12,223 nt of DNA from DATGYC01 sp035298385 (lineage in GTDB: Bacteria > Bacillota > Sulfobacillia > Symbiobacteriales > Symbiobacteriaceae). Location: NCBI GenBank assembly GCA_035298385.1, contig DATGYC010000336.1, positions 1-12,223 of the forward strand, written 5' to 3'. Shown here piece after piece: positions 1-6,204 of the stretch. Both the position numbers and the translations under genes were made by a program. The notes beneath the pieces were generated by a model. It searched no databases and had not been told where the DNA came from. It saw nothing but the letters and a program-made list of their open reading frames with translations. The first letter of the stretch is position 1. Each line of letters begins with the position of its first letter.

Positions 1-60
1 GTCCGGCTGACCGTTTGCACTCGTTGCCTGCGGTCTGGTAAGGTCCAGCGCGCGGTGTAG
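1..60 (+). CDS. rpmB: Ribosomal protein bL28, C-terminal end (partial)
   Basis: Frame 1 reads VRLTVCTRCLRSGKVQRAV and then stops with TAG at 58-60. The CTRCLRSGKV segment matches the C-terminal end of bL28, a small protein of the large ribosomal subunit, where a Cys-x-x-Cys variant followed by L-[KR]-[SA]-G-K is common. Only the last 19 codons are in the window. Context supports the call: in Bacillus subtilis rpmB sits next to spoVM and on the opposite strand from the rsmB-to-spoVM gene string, as here. A terminator follows 26 bases after the stop. The fragment is short, so the call rests on motif plus gene order. Confidence 0.8.
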   Translation, partial: VRLTVCTRCLRSGKVQRAV

Positions 61-86
61 GTTCAACCCGTGCCTGAAAGAGAAGT

Positions 87-116
87 CCGGTCGCGTTGAG
101 CGGCCGGGTTCTTTTC
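87..116 (+). terminator. Intrinsic terminator after rpmB
   Basis: An 8-bp stem (87-94 with 100-107, one G-U pair) around the loop GTTGA is followed by GTTCTTTTCATT. The position 26 bases downstream of the rpmB stop fits a rho-independent terminator. Confidence 0.75.
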
Positions 117-352
117 ATTGTAGGGCCTTTGGTGGGGCAGGCGGGTTTGGGTACCCCCTCCGCTCCGGCCGGGTCTTCGCTATGCAGTCGGGTGGAGACG
201 GTGACCCGAATGTCGCTCCAGGGGTACCCAAACCCACCGTGGGGCCAAAGTCACCCGAGCAGATCCCGGCCGCTCCTGGCGGGGGCTCTTTCCGGACAGG
301 TCGGTGTTTTGGCTGGCGTTACTGGGGCTTGGGGGTCTGGGGTCTGGCCGGA
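117..352. other. Non-coding convergent spacer, left part
   Basis: No reading frame here has a plausible start, ribosome binding site and protein-like composition on either strand. The stretch contains the large imperfect palindrome listed separately (127-250). After it, from 251 to about 352, I see only GC-rich sequence with no recognisable gene or RNA. Confidence 0.5.
127..250. repeat. Imperfect long palindrome
   Basis: A perfect 15-bp inverted repeat pairs 143-157 with 221-235; its core is GGGTTTGGGTACCCC. An outer CTTTGG at 127-132 pairs with CCAAAG at 245-250, and an inner CGGGTC (170-175) can pair with GACCCG (203-208). The whole can fold into one cruciform or hairpin of about 124 bases. 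It has no U-tract and no nearby gene. It could be a miniature mobile element or a structured RNA; no target-site duplication was evident by eye. Confidence 0.6.
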
Positions 353-590
353 CTGCGTCTGACCATCTTCTGACCTACCGCGGACCCCTTCTGACTGAAT
401 TCTGCCGTACCATGCGCCCCTTCTGACTGAATTCTGCCGTACCGTGCGCCCCTTCTGACTGAATTCTGCCGTACCGAGCACCCCTTCTGACTGAATTCTG
501 CCGTACCGAGCACCACTTCTGACTGAATTCTGACCAACCGCGCGCCCCTTCCGACCGTTTTCTGACCGTTTTCTGACCGACTTTCGACGA
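353..590. repeat. 32-base tandem repeat array with phased TTCTGAC-like words
   Basis: Four near-identical 32-base units lie at 385-416, 417-448, 449-480 and 481-512, each carrying TTCTGACTGAATTCTGCC. A diverged fifth unit is at 513-544, and degenerate units flank the core on both sides. Inside the array the word TTCTGAC or a close variant begins at 357, 368, 389, 400, 421, 432, 453, 464, 485, 496, 517, 528, 549, 560, 571 and 582. The steps are therefore always 11 or 21 bases, about one and two helical turns. Because 32 is not a multiple of three, the repeat is not a coding repeat. The array lies between two convergent genes. Function unknown. Confidence 0.85.
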
Positions 591-610
591 TGGTGGTCCT
601 ACATACCCTT

Positions 611-637
611 CCCCGGTGCTCGTGGCGCCGGGGTTTT
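611..637. terminator. Hairpin terminator at the 3' end of hslO
   Basis: A 9-bp stem (611-619 with 625-633, one G-U) with loop TCGTG sits directly against the hslO stop codon (636-638). The T-run TTTT (634-637) follows it on the plus strand, so it reads best as a terminator for plus-strand transcription through the repeat region. It could also cap the hslO message on the minus strand, although no U-tract follows there. Confidence 0.55.
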
Positions 638-1520
638 AGTTTGCTTCGGTTGGCTCTAGGAGCGGCTTTAGGTCGTCCTCGCCGAAGCGGTAGGTCTCGT
701 TGCAGAAGTGGCAGTGCATCTCGGCGCCGCCGTCCTCTTCGATCATCAGGCGGAGGTCGGTTGGGTCGATGGTGGCTAGGGCGCCGAGGGCTCGGTCGCG
801 GGAGCAGCGACACTGGAAGCGGAGCTCTCGCCGTTCGAGGATCTTCGGCTCCAGGCCCACGAGGATCTGGTGGAGCATCTCTTCCGGGGTGATCCCCTCC
901 TGGATGGCGAGGGAGACCTGGCCCATGGCGGCGATGTTGGCCTCTAGCTGATCCCGGTCGGCATCGGCGGTGGCAGGGAGGAGCTGGATCAGGTAGCCAC
1001 CGGCGGCGACGACCTCGCCCTCAGGGGTGACCCGGACGCCTAGGGAGACGGCGCTGGGGGTCTGCTCCGAGGTGGTCAGGTAGTAGGCGATATCCTCAGC
1101 GATCTCGCCGGAGATGATCTCGGACGTGCCGGTGTAGACGCCCTGGAGGGCTAGGTGGCGGGTGATGTGGACGTAGCCTTGGCCGACGCCGCCAGCGACG
1201 TCCAGCTTGCCCTGGGCGTTCAGGTCGAGGTCGACGTGGGGGTTGTTCAGGTAGCCCCGCAGGTCGCCGTTCTCGGTCGCATCGCAGACGATGCCCTGGA
1301 AGGGGCCGTCACCAGCGATGCGCAGGGTGAGCGACTCCCCCTCCTCCTTCAGGGTGGCGGAGAGGAGGCCGACGGCGGTCAGGGAACGGCCGAGGGCGGC
1401 GGTGGCGACCGGCCAGGTATCATGGCGGCGCTGGGCCTCGGCAACAAGTTCGGTCGTGACGGCGGCGAAGGCGCGAATGTTGCCGTCGCCAGCCACGGCC
1501 CGGACAAAGTAGTTTGACAT
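636..1520 (-). CDS. hslO: Redox-regulated molecular chaperone Hsp33
   Basis: A 294-aa cytoplasmic holdase chaperone that is switched on by oxidation and unfolding, protecting proteins from aggregation during oxidative and heat stress. The N-terminal substrate-binding domain starts MSNYFVRAVAGDGNIRAF, typical of the family. The C-terminal zinc redox switch is complete: C237-x-C239, then C270-x-x-C273. The length matches the family (about 290). The ATG at 1520 was chosen because GGGAGG lies 9 bases upstream and family homology begins here; an in-frame upstream extension to 1565 lacks similarity. An extended -10 promoter lies at 1574-1603, so it is probably transcribed alone. In B. subtilis hslO is not in this position, so it appears to have been inserted between spoVM and rpmB. 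Confidence 0.96.
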   Translation of the reverse strand: MSNYFVRAVAGDGNIRAFAAVTTELVAEAQRRHDTWPVATAALGRSLTAVGLLSATLKEEGESLTLRIAGDGPFQGIVCDATENGDLRGYLNNPHVDLDLNAQGKLDVAGGVGQGYVHITRHLALQGVYTGTSEIISGEIAEDIAYYLTTSEQTPSAVSLGVRVTPEGEVVAAGGYLIQLLPATADADRDQLEANIAAMGQVSLAIQEGITPEEMLHQILVGLEPKILERRELRFQCRCSRDRALGALATIDPTDLRLMIEEDGGAEMHCHFCNETYRFGEDDLKPLLEPTEAN

Positions 1521-1573
1521 ACGCAGGGACCTCCCGGGTAGCAGTTCTGGGGTGCATCTTCCCAATCTTGACC

Positions 1574-1603
1574 AGTATAGCAGGAAGAGGGCGCCCAGGG
1601 CAA
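1574..1603 (-). promoter_or_regulatory. Predicted SigA-type promoter of hslO
   Basis: On the minus strand TTGCCC (1598-1603) is followed after 18 bases by TATACT (1574-1579), which is preceded by TGC, an extended -10 element. Transcription would start about 45-50 bases before the hslO ATG. Confidence 0.65.
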
Positions 1604-1621
1604 TTCGAGGGGTCCCTGGGC
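1593..1621. promoter_or_regulatory. Dyad overlapping the hslO -35 region (possible operator)
   Basis: GCCCAGGG (1593-1600) and CCCTGGGC (1614-1621) form a perfect 8-bp inverted repeat with a 13-base spacer. The left arm overlaps the predicted -35 hexamer, a usual position for a repressor site. It does not match the CIRCE element (TTAGCACTC-N9-GAGTGCTAA) as I know it. The binding protein is unknown. Confidence 0.35.
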
Positions 1622-1652
1622 AATCTCCTCGGACGTTGCCCAGCGACGCGGC

Positions 1653-1685
1653 AAGGGACCGCCAGGCTTGTGCCGGCGGTCCCTT
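1653..1685 (-). terminator. Terminator after spoVM
   Basis: A perfect 11-bp inverted repeat (1653-1663 with 1675-1685, arm AAGGGACCGCC) around an 11-base loop begins 13 bases after the spoVM stop. The tail on the minus strand is only weakly T-rich. It separates the spoVM unit from the hslO promoter. Confidence 0.6.
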
Positions 1686-1698
1686 TGTGTAGGTGGGT

Positions 1699-1806
1699 TT
1701 AGGCGGCCTCCCCGCTCTCCCCCTTGCCGCCGCCCCCGAAGATCGAGAGGATCGCCATCAGCAGTTTGCCGAGCGGCTTAGGCAACTTGATCACCGCGAT
1801 GCGCAT
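1699..1806 (-). CDS. spoVM: Stage V sporulation protein M (SpoVM)
   Basis: A 35-aa peptide. SpoVM is an amphipathic helix that recognises the convex outer forespore membrane and anchors SpoIVA, starting spore coat assembly. Its first 26 residues align without gaps to the B. subtilis peptide recalled from memory: M1, I6-K7-L8-P9-K10, L12-G13, A18, L20 and F23 are the same, including Pro9, important for curvature sensing. A Gly-rich acidic tail, GGGGKGESGEAA (residues 24-35), is extra, as the Bacillus form is 26 aa. The start ATG at 1806 has AAAGGGGG 9 bases upstream. It follows the 54-aa membrane gene by 26 bases and precedes a hairpin terminator. Location between the rpe block and rpmB matches B. 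subtilis. Confidence 0.88.
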   Translation of the reverse strand: MRIAVIKLPKPLGKLLMAILSIFGGGGKGESGEAA

Positions 1807-1832
1807 GCAGGATAGCCCCCTTTGCTTGCCTC

Positions 1833-1997
1833 CTACCAACGGCGCTGCAAGACGTAGCCAAGATATGCAAGCAGGACCCCGAATATCGCTGCCATGGGCA
1901 GGGTGACGAGCAGGACGATGAGGCCAGCCGCCATAACGATCCATCCCACCGCCTTGCGCGGGATAGTGGGGCGGCCGGGGAACCATCTGCGGCCCAT
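1833..1997 (-). CDS. Small hydrophobic membrane protein, 54 aa
   Basis: I do not recognise this protein. It begins MGRRWFPGRPTIPRKAVGWI, with a basic, proline-containing N-terminus (about residues 1-15). A continuous hydrophobic stretch follows from about residue 17 to 50, long enough for one long or two short membrane helices with a Pro at 34 as a possible hinge, and it ends in QRRW. Positive charge lies at both ends. The ATG at 1997 has GGGGGG 6 bases upstream. The stop (1833-1835) lies 26 bases before the spoVM start, so the two are probably co-transcribed. The short length, good ribosome site and membrane-like composition support a real gene; a role in the forespore or mother-cell membrane is inference from its neighbour. 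Confidence 0.7.
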   Translation of the reverse strand: MGRRWFPGRPTIPRKAVGWIVMAAGLIVLLVTLPMAAIFGVLLAYLGYVLQRRW

Positions 1998-2035
1998 CGG
2001 ATTCCCCCCTGGTCCCTCTGGGGTCGCTCCCTCCT

Positions 2036-2063
2036 ACGGTATGCGGGGCGGTTCAAATGATGC
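2036..2063 (-). promoter_or_regulatory. Possible sporulation (SigE-like) promoter
   Basis: On the minus strand CATACCGT (2036-2043) resembles the SigE -10 consensus CATACANT. GCATCATT (2056-2063) resembles its -35 element, but the 12-base spacer is a little short. The start point would lie about 30 bases before the 54-aa gene. B. subtilis spoVM is known to be a SigE-dependent mother-cell gene, which makes the match more credible. Confidence 0.35.
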
Positions 2064-2075
2064 ATGGAAGCGGAA

Positions 2076-2108
2076 GGCCACCGCTGCCGGCAAGGCGAAG
2101 CGGTGGCC
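2076..2108 (-). terminator. Terminator after cheW
   Basis: A perfect 10-bp stem (2076-2085 with 2099-2108, arm GGCCACCGCT) with a 13-base loop lies 16 bases after the cheW stop. On the minus strand it is followed by TTCCGCTTCC, a weak T-tract. It divides cheW from the spoVM unit. Confidence 0.55.
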
Positions 2109-2124
2109 CGTGGTGCCCATTTGA

Positions 2125-2553
2125 CTAGACGGCGGCGAACCCGAGTAGGCGGACCAGGTCGATCAGCAGGATCAGGCCATCACCGGTCCGAGCGACGCCG
2201 GTCAGGTACTCCTCTGCGCCGGGCAGGAGGCCGGCGTCTGGCTGGCCGATCTGCTCGTCGGATAGGATCGTGACGGTATCGACCTCATCCACGATCAGGG
2301 CGACCGAGCGCTCGCTGCTCGCGAGGACCATCAGGCGGGTCTCCGCCGTCAGGGCCTTCTCAGGGAGACCGAGGCGCCGGCGCAGGTTGATCACGGGAAG
2401 GACCTCGCCGCGCAGGTCGACGACGCCCTCGACCCAATCAGGCGTCAAAGGAAGGCGAGTGGCGGCCTGCATATAGCCAACCTCGCGGACCAAGGTGATC
2501 GGCGCACCGTAGCGCTGCCCATCCAGACGGAACGGAACGACCATCGTCTCCAC
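2125..2553 (-). CDS. cheW: CheW-domain protein
   Basis: A 142-aa single-domain CheW-like protein. CheW couples chemoreceptors to the CheA kinase in the cytoplasm. The sequence shows the expected double-barrel SH3-like pattern: an opening beta strand (VVPFRLDGQRYGAPI, 5-19), the WVEGVVDLRGEVLPVINLRR core (40-59), VALIVDEVDTV (84-94) and the closing LILLIDLVRLL (127-137). The GTG at 2553 has GGGGGG 7 bases upstream; an ATG at 2544 is an alternative. It stands alone with no cheA, cheY or receptor gene in the window, downstream of rpe where B. subtilis has thiN. It could serve chemotaxis encoded elsewhere or another receptor-kinase array. Confidence 0.9.
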   Translation of the reverse strand: METMVVPFRLDGQRYGAPITLVREVGYMQAATRLPLTPDWVEGVVDLRGEVLPVINLRRRLGLPEKALTAETRLMVLASSERSVALIVDEVDTVTILSDEQIGQPDAGLLPGAEEYLTGVARTGDGLILLIDLVRLLGFAAV

Positions 2554-2622
2554 GGGAGATCCCCCCGATTAGCTTCTTGCTTGAAAGAATTGGCGAGGGG
2601 GGCCGGAAACTCCTGCCAGAAC

Positions 2623-3279
2623 CTAGCCCCGGAGCCCGGTAATCGCGGTCTTATAGTCGGTCTGGCCGAAGACGGCGGTCCCGGCGACTAGGCAGGTGGC
2701 GCCCGCCTCCCGGCAGAGCGGCGCTGTCCGGGCATCCACGCCCCCGTCAATCTGGATCTCGACCTGCTCTGCGAGCCCGGCCGCTTCGAGCATCGAACGG
2801 ACCGTCCTGATCTTCGGCAGGACTTCCGGGATGAATCTCTGCCCACCAAAGCCGGGGTTGACCGACATCAGCAGGACGAGGTCACAGAGCGGCAGGACGT
2901 GCTGGATCGTCTCGACCGGCGTGTGCGGGTTGAGCACGACCCCGGCCTTGATGCCGGCCTCCCGGATCTGACCGAGCGTGCGGTGCAGGTGGCGGGAGAC
3001 CTCGACGTGGACCGAGATCAGATCGCAGCCCGCCTTGACGAAGTCGCTGACGAAGCGCTCGGGTCCCTCGATCATCAGGTGGGCATCGAAGAAGAGCTTG
3101 GAGTGGGGGCGGAGCTTGGCGATGACGGGCGCCCCGAAGGTGATGTTCGGCACGAACTGGCCGTCCATCACATCAAGGTGCAACCAATCGGCGCCAGCCG
3201 CCTCCACAGCGCTGATCTCCTCACGCAGCCGGCTGAAGTCACTCGCCAACAGGGACGGGGCGATCTTGACGGGCCTCAC
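2623..3279 (-). CDS. rpe: Ribulose-phosphate 3-epimerase
   Basis: Interconverts D-ribulose 5-phosphate and D-xylulose 5-phosphate in the cytoplasm (pentose phosphate pathway). The 218-aa TIM-barrel protein carries all the family signatures: KIAPSLLASDF (5-15), the metal-site motif HLDVMDGQFVPN (34-45) with His34 and Asp36, DAHLMI (66-71) with His67, SVNPGFGGQ, IQIDGGV and LVAGTAVFG near the C-terminus with the phosphate-binding loops. GTG at 3279 was chosen because AAGAGG lies 8 bases upstream; a GTG at 3288 is also in frame but has no spaced ribosome site. The start is 2 bases after the rsgA stop, so translation is probably coupled. The TAG stop is followed by 69 bases before cheW. Confidence 0.97.
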   Translation of the reverse strand: MRPVKIAPSLLASDFSRLREEISAVEAAGADWLHLDVMDGQFVPNITFGAPVIAKLRPHSKLFFDAHLMIEGPERFVSDFVKAGCDLISVHVEVSRHLHRTLGQIREAGIKAGVVLNPHTPVETIQHVLPLCDLVLLMSVNPGFGGQRFIPEVLPKIRTVRSMLEAAGLAEQVEIQIDGGVDARTAPLCREAGATCLVAGTAVFGQTDYKTAITGLRG

Positions 3280-3281
3280 CG

Positions 3282-4172
3282 TTACCACCTCTTCAGCGCC
3301 TCAACCTCGGTCAGGAAGTGGCGGTAGTTCTGATACCGCGAGGCCGGAATCTCTCCCGCCGCCACCGCCGCCTGGACCGCGCAGTCCGGCTCCTTGGCGT
3401 GCAGGCAATCATCAAAGCGGCAGTCGTGCTGGCGGGAACGGAACTCGGGGAAGAAGTCCCGCAGGTCCCACTTCTCCATCCCGGCAAACTCCAGGTACGT
3501 AAACCCAGGGGCATCGACGATCAGGCCGCCCGCAGGCAGCGGGATCAGCTCGACGTGGCGCGTCGTATGCTTGCCGCGTCCCAGCTTCTCGGAGAGATCG
3601 CCAACACGTATATCCTGGCGATCAGGCAGGAGCGCCCGGACTAGGCGGGACTTGCCGACGCCGGAGTGGCCCGCCAGGACGGAGACCTTGTCATGCAAGA
3701 GTTCAGGGATCTGGGCCATGCCCGTCCCCGCAACGGCGGAGAGGGTGTGGACCGGGTAGCCCACCTGCTCTTGGTACTCCTTCACGAAGCGAGCGACACG
3801 CTCGGGCTCGACCAGGTCGATCTTGTTGAGCAGGATGACCGGCTTGACCCCGGCCTGCTCGACGTGGATCAGGACCCGGTCGAGAAAGGGAAAGTCCGCC
3901 TCCGGCTGGGCGAGGGTGAAGACGATGAGGGCCTGCTCAACGTTGGCGACGGGGGGGCGCTGCAGGACAGTCGCCCGCTCCAGGACCGCCTCGATGCGCC
4001 CTTCCTTCTTATCACCAGAGCGCTGTTCGATATGGACCTCGACGCGGTCGCCAGCCAGTACACCGGTCCGGTCAAGCCGGAAGCGGCCACGGGGGCGGCA
4101 TTCGATGATCTCACCATCGACCAGGACGTAGTAGATGTTGGAGTGGGAACGGATCACGTGACCTTGGGGCAA
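3282..4172 (-). CDS. rsgA: Small ribosomal subunit biogenesis GTPase RsgA
   Basis: A circularly permuted GTPase that tests and releases the maturing 30S subunit. The order of motifs shows the permutation: an N-terminal OB-fold (about 1-70), then G4 NKID (116-119), G1 GHSGVGKS (168-175), the HTTRH switch region (202-206) and G3 DAPG (220-223). The zinc-binding domain is present with C251, C256, H258 and C264. Length 296 aa is normal. TTG at 4172 is the best start: AAGGAGGA lies 6 bases upstream and the resulting MPQGHVIR matches the usual MPEG-[KR]-I beginning; a GTG at 4178 would overlap the ribosome site. It follows prkC by 82 bases, with a hairpin in the gap, and nearly touches rpe. In Firmicutes this GTPase (CpgA/YloQ) is a reported target of PrkC. 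Confidence 0.97.
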   Translation of the reverse strand: MPQGHVIRSHSNIYYVLVDGEIIECRPRGRFRLDRTGVLAGDRVEVHIEQRSGDKKEGRIEAVLERATVLQRPPVANVEQALIVFTLAQPEADFPFLDRVLIHVEQAGVKPVILLNKIDLVEPERVARFVKEYQEQVGYPVHTLSAVAGTGMAQIPELLHDKVSVLAGHSGVGKSRLVRALLPDRQDIRVGDLSEKLGRGKHTTRHVELIPLPAGGLIVDAPGFTYLEFAGMEKWDLRDFFPEFRSRQHDCRFDDCLHAKEPDCAVQAAVAAGEIPASRYQNYRHFLTEVEALKRW

Positions 4173-4222
4173 GCACACTCCTCCTTTTACAGCGTGGACG
4201 AACGGGTAGGCGGAACGGGCGA

Positions 4223-4249
4223 AGGGCGGGGGCCTGCCGCCCCCGCCCT
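4223..4249 (-). terminator. GC-rich hairpin between prkC and rsgA
   Basis: A perfect 11-bp inverted repeat (4223-4233 with 4239-4249, arm AGGGCGGGGGC) with a 5-base loop starts 5 bases after the prkC stop. No U-tract follows on the minus strand, so it may be a partial terminator, a pause or an RNA-stabilising or processing element rather than a full stop to transcription. Confidence 0.45.
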
Positions 4250-4254
4250 CGCTG

Positions 4255-6204
4255 CTACGGAAGGTTGATGCGTTGCCGCTCCGTCCCGTTCACGATTACC
4301 TTGATGTAGGCGGTGCCCTGGAACTGATCTCGGACGTTGATCGTCTGTCCCGCCTTCAGGTTGGACTCCAGTAGCAACCGCTCAGTGGTCTGGCCATTTG
4401 CCTGATCGACCAGGATGATCTGGATGGGGGCGCCCTTGCCAGCCTCCGCTGGGATGGTCACCTGCTTGGTGAAGGGGGTCGATGCCGTTCCGCCACCACC
4501 GGTGCCAGGGTTGGGGTTGACATCCGTGGCGACGACCAGGTTGATGGTGGCGCCCTGGGCGACCGTCTCACCAGCAGGCGGCGTGACCTCCAGAACAGTA
4601 TCCTTCGCCTGGCCAGCCTCATACCTGGACTCGACCTTGCCGACCAAGAGACCAGCGGCCACGATCTGGCGCTGCGCCTCGTCCAGCTTCAGGCCGATGA
4701 CGGCCGGGACCTTCAGCCGCCCCTTCGAGATGACGAGGTCGATCTGGGCGCCCGCCTTCTGGATCGTCTTCGGCCCTGGCACATGGTCGATCACCCGGCC
4801 CTCTGGGTCGCTCGACTCCTTATAGGTCACCTTGCCCTTGACGAAGCCCTCCGTCTCGAGCTTGGCGATCGCCTCTTCCTCGGTCATCCCCTGCAGTTGT
4901 GGGACCTCTTTCTGCTCGGGCCCCTTGGAGATCTGTAGTTCGATCACGCGACCACCCGTCTTGACCGGTGTTCCGGCTGGCGGGTCCTGTCGAACGACCG
5001 CGGCTACCGGAAGCTTGTCATCAAAGACGTAGGAGACGACCTTCGAATCCAGGTTGTAGCCACGGAGCGCGGTCTGCGCCTCGCCGACCGGCAGGCCGAC
5101 GACGTTCGGCAGGTCGATCGTGGGGACGGTCAGGTAGGTATTGACGGCGTAGGCTGCTCCGCCCACAAGGCCACCCAGGAGCACCAGGACGATCAAGAAG
5201 ATCAGGGCACGGCGCCGCTTCTGCTTGCGCGAGAGCGGGCGCTCCTCCTCTTCCTCCTCGCCTGCCATCGGGGCGATGGGCGCCTTTGGCTTCTCGGCTG
5301 GCTGCCGCCGGTCTTTGCGGGAGCCGATCGGGGTGATCATCTGGGTGGGGAAGTCGCCCGAGGCGACGTGGGTCCGGCCGGCCGCGTGATCAAGCAGGAA
5401 CTGCTCCAGGGCGCCCCGCATCTCGGCGGCGTCCAGGAAGCGCTCGTCCGGCTCCTTAGCGAGGGCCTGCCCGATGATCTGATCTAGTTCGGCCGGGACC
5501 TCCTGGTTCAGGGCGGAGGGCGGGGTGACGACCTCGCGAATATGCTTGATCGCCACGGTGATGGGGGACTCGCCCTGGAAGGGGACGCGCCCGGTCACCA
5601 TCTCATAGAGTACGACGCCCATGGAGTAGAGATCCGACTTCTCATTGGCCGGGTAGCCGTTCGCCTGCTCCGGGGAGAAGTAGTGGGCCGAGCCCAGAAT
5701 CGAGCCGGTGTGGGTGACCGTATCGGTCGTCGTGGCCCGGGCGATGCCGAAGTCCGTGACCCGAACGGTACCATCACGAGCGATCAGCACATTGTGGGGC
5801 TTGACGTCCCGGTGGATGATCTTCTGCTCATGGGCGTGGCCCAGGGCGTCCAGGATCTGTCCCGCCAGCTTGACCGCCTGGTCGATCGGCAACGGGCCCT
5901 GCTCCTGAATCATCTGCTTCAGGGTGCGCCCCGTGATCAACTCCATCACAATAAAGCAGTTTTCTTCGTCGCGACCGACGTCATAGATCTTCACTAGATT
6001 GGGATGGGAGAGGGCGGCAGCGTTCTGCGCCTCCCGCCAGAAGCGGCGGACGAAGTCCTCATCTGCGGCCAGATGGGCGCGCATCACCTTGACGGCGACA
6101 TCCCGCCCGAGCTGTAGGTCCGTAGCCCGGAAGACCACGGACATCCCGCCGCCGCCGATCCGCTCCTCGATGCGATACCGATTGCCTAGCACTTGTCCTA
6201 CCAT
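4255..6204 (-). CDS. prkC: PASTA-domain Ser/Thr protein kinase PrkC/Stk1
   Basis: A 649-aa single-pass membrane kinase that senses peptidoglycan fragments (muropeptides) and lipid II outside the cell and phosphorylates cytoplasmic proteins; in Bacillus it also triggers spore germination. Cytoplasmic kinase domain: glycine loop GGGG (17-20), catalytic Lys39, Glu58, HRD motif with Asp133 and Asn138, DFG (151-153) and a Thr-rich activation loop (158-166) of the usual autophosphorylated type. A juxtamembrane linker with an acidic run (316-321) and a basic cluster precedes the membrane helix (about 333-355). Outside are three PASTA repeats (about 363-428, 431-495, 497-561), a Gly-rich hinge and a final beta-rich domain (about 578-649), as in B. 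subtilis PrkC. ATG at 6204 shares one base with the prpC stop (TGATG) and has GGAGGGGAAGG upstream. Confidence 0.97.
   Translation of the reverse strand: MVGQVLGNRYRIEERIGGGGMSVVFRATDLQLGRDVAVKVMRAHLAADEDFVRRFWREAQNAAALSHPNLVKIYDVGRDEENCFIVMELITGRTLKQMIQEQGPLPIDQAVKLAGQILDALGHAHEQKIIHRDVKPHNVLIARDGTVRVTDFGIARATTTDTVTHTGSILGSAHYFSPEQANGYPANEKSDLYSMGVVLYEMVTGRVPFQGESPITVAIKHIREVVTPPSALNQEVPAELDQIIGQALAKEPDERFLDAAEMRGALEQFLLDHAAGRTHVASGDFPTQMITPIGSRKDRRQPAEKPKAPIAPMAGEEEEEERPLSRKQKRRRALIFLIVLVLLGGLVGGAAYAVNTYLTVPTIDLPNVVGLPVGEAQTALRGYNLDSKVVSYVFDDKLPVAAVVRQDPPAGTPVKTGGRVIELQISKGPEQKEVPQLQGMTEEEAIAKLETEGFVKGKVTYKESSDPEGRVIDHVPGPKTIQKAGAQIDLVISKGRLKVPAVIGLKLDEAQRQIVAAGLLVGKVESRYEAGQAKDTVLEVTPPAGETVAQGATINLVVATDVNPNPGTGGGGTASTPFTKQVTIPAEAGKGAPIQIILVDQANGQTTERLLLESNLKAGQTINVRDQFQGTAYIKVIVNGTERQRINLP

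Noticed and set aside
61..80. GGTTCAACC as a tRNA T-arm
   Set aside because: No acceptor or anticodon arms can be formed around it; the sequence lies just after the rpmB stop.
385..544. CRISPR array
   Set aside because: Units follow each other directly with no unique spacers; this is a tandem repeat.
319..813. 164-codon minus-strand reading frame crossing the repeat array, with TAEFSQKG-like repeats
   Set aside because: It overlaps hslO in another frame, its repeat look comes from the 32-base DNA repeat whose period is not a multiple of three, and it has no ribosome site or family similarity.
1699..1986. 95-codon frame extending upstream of spoVM
   Set aside because: The extra N-terminal part overlaps the 54-aa membrane gene, is protein-unlike, and the internal ATG at 1806 has a proper ribosome site and starts the SpoVM homology.
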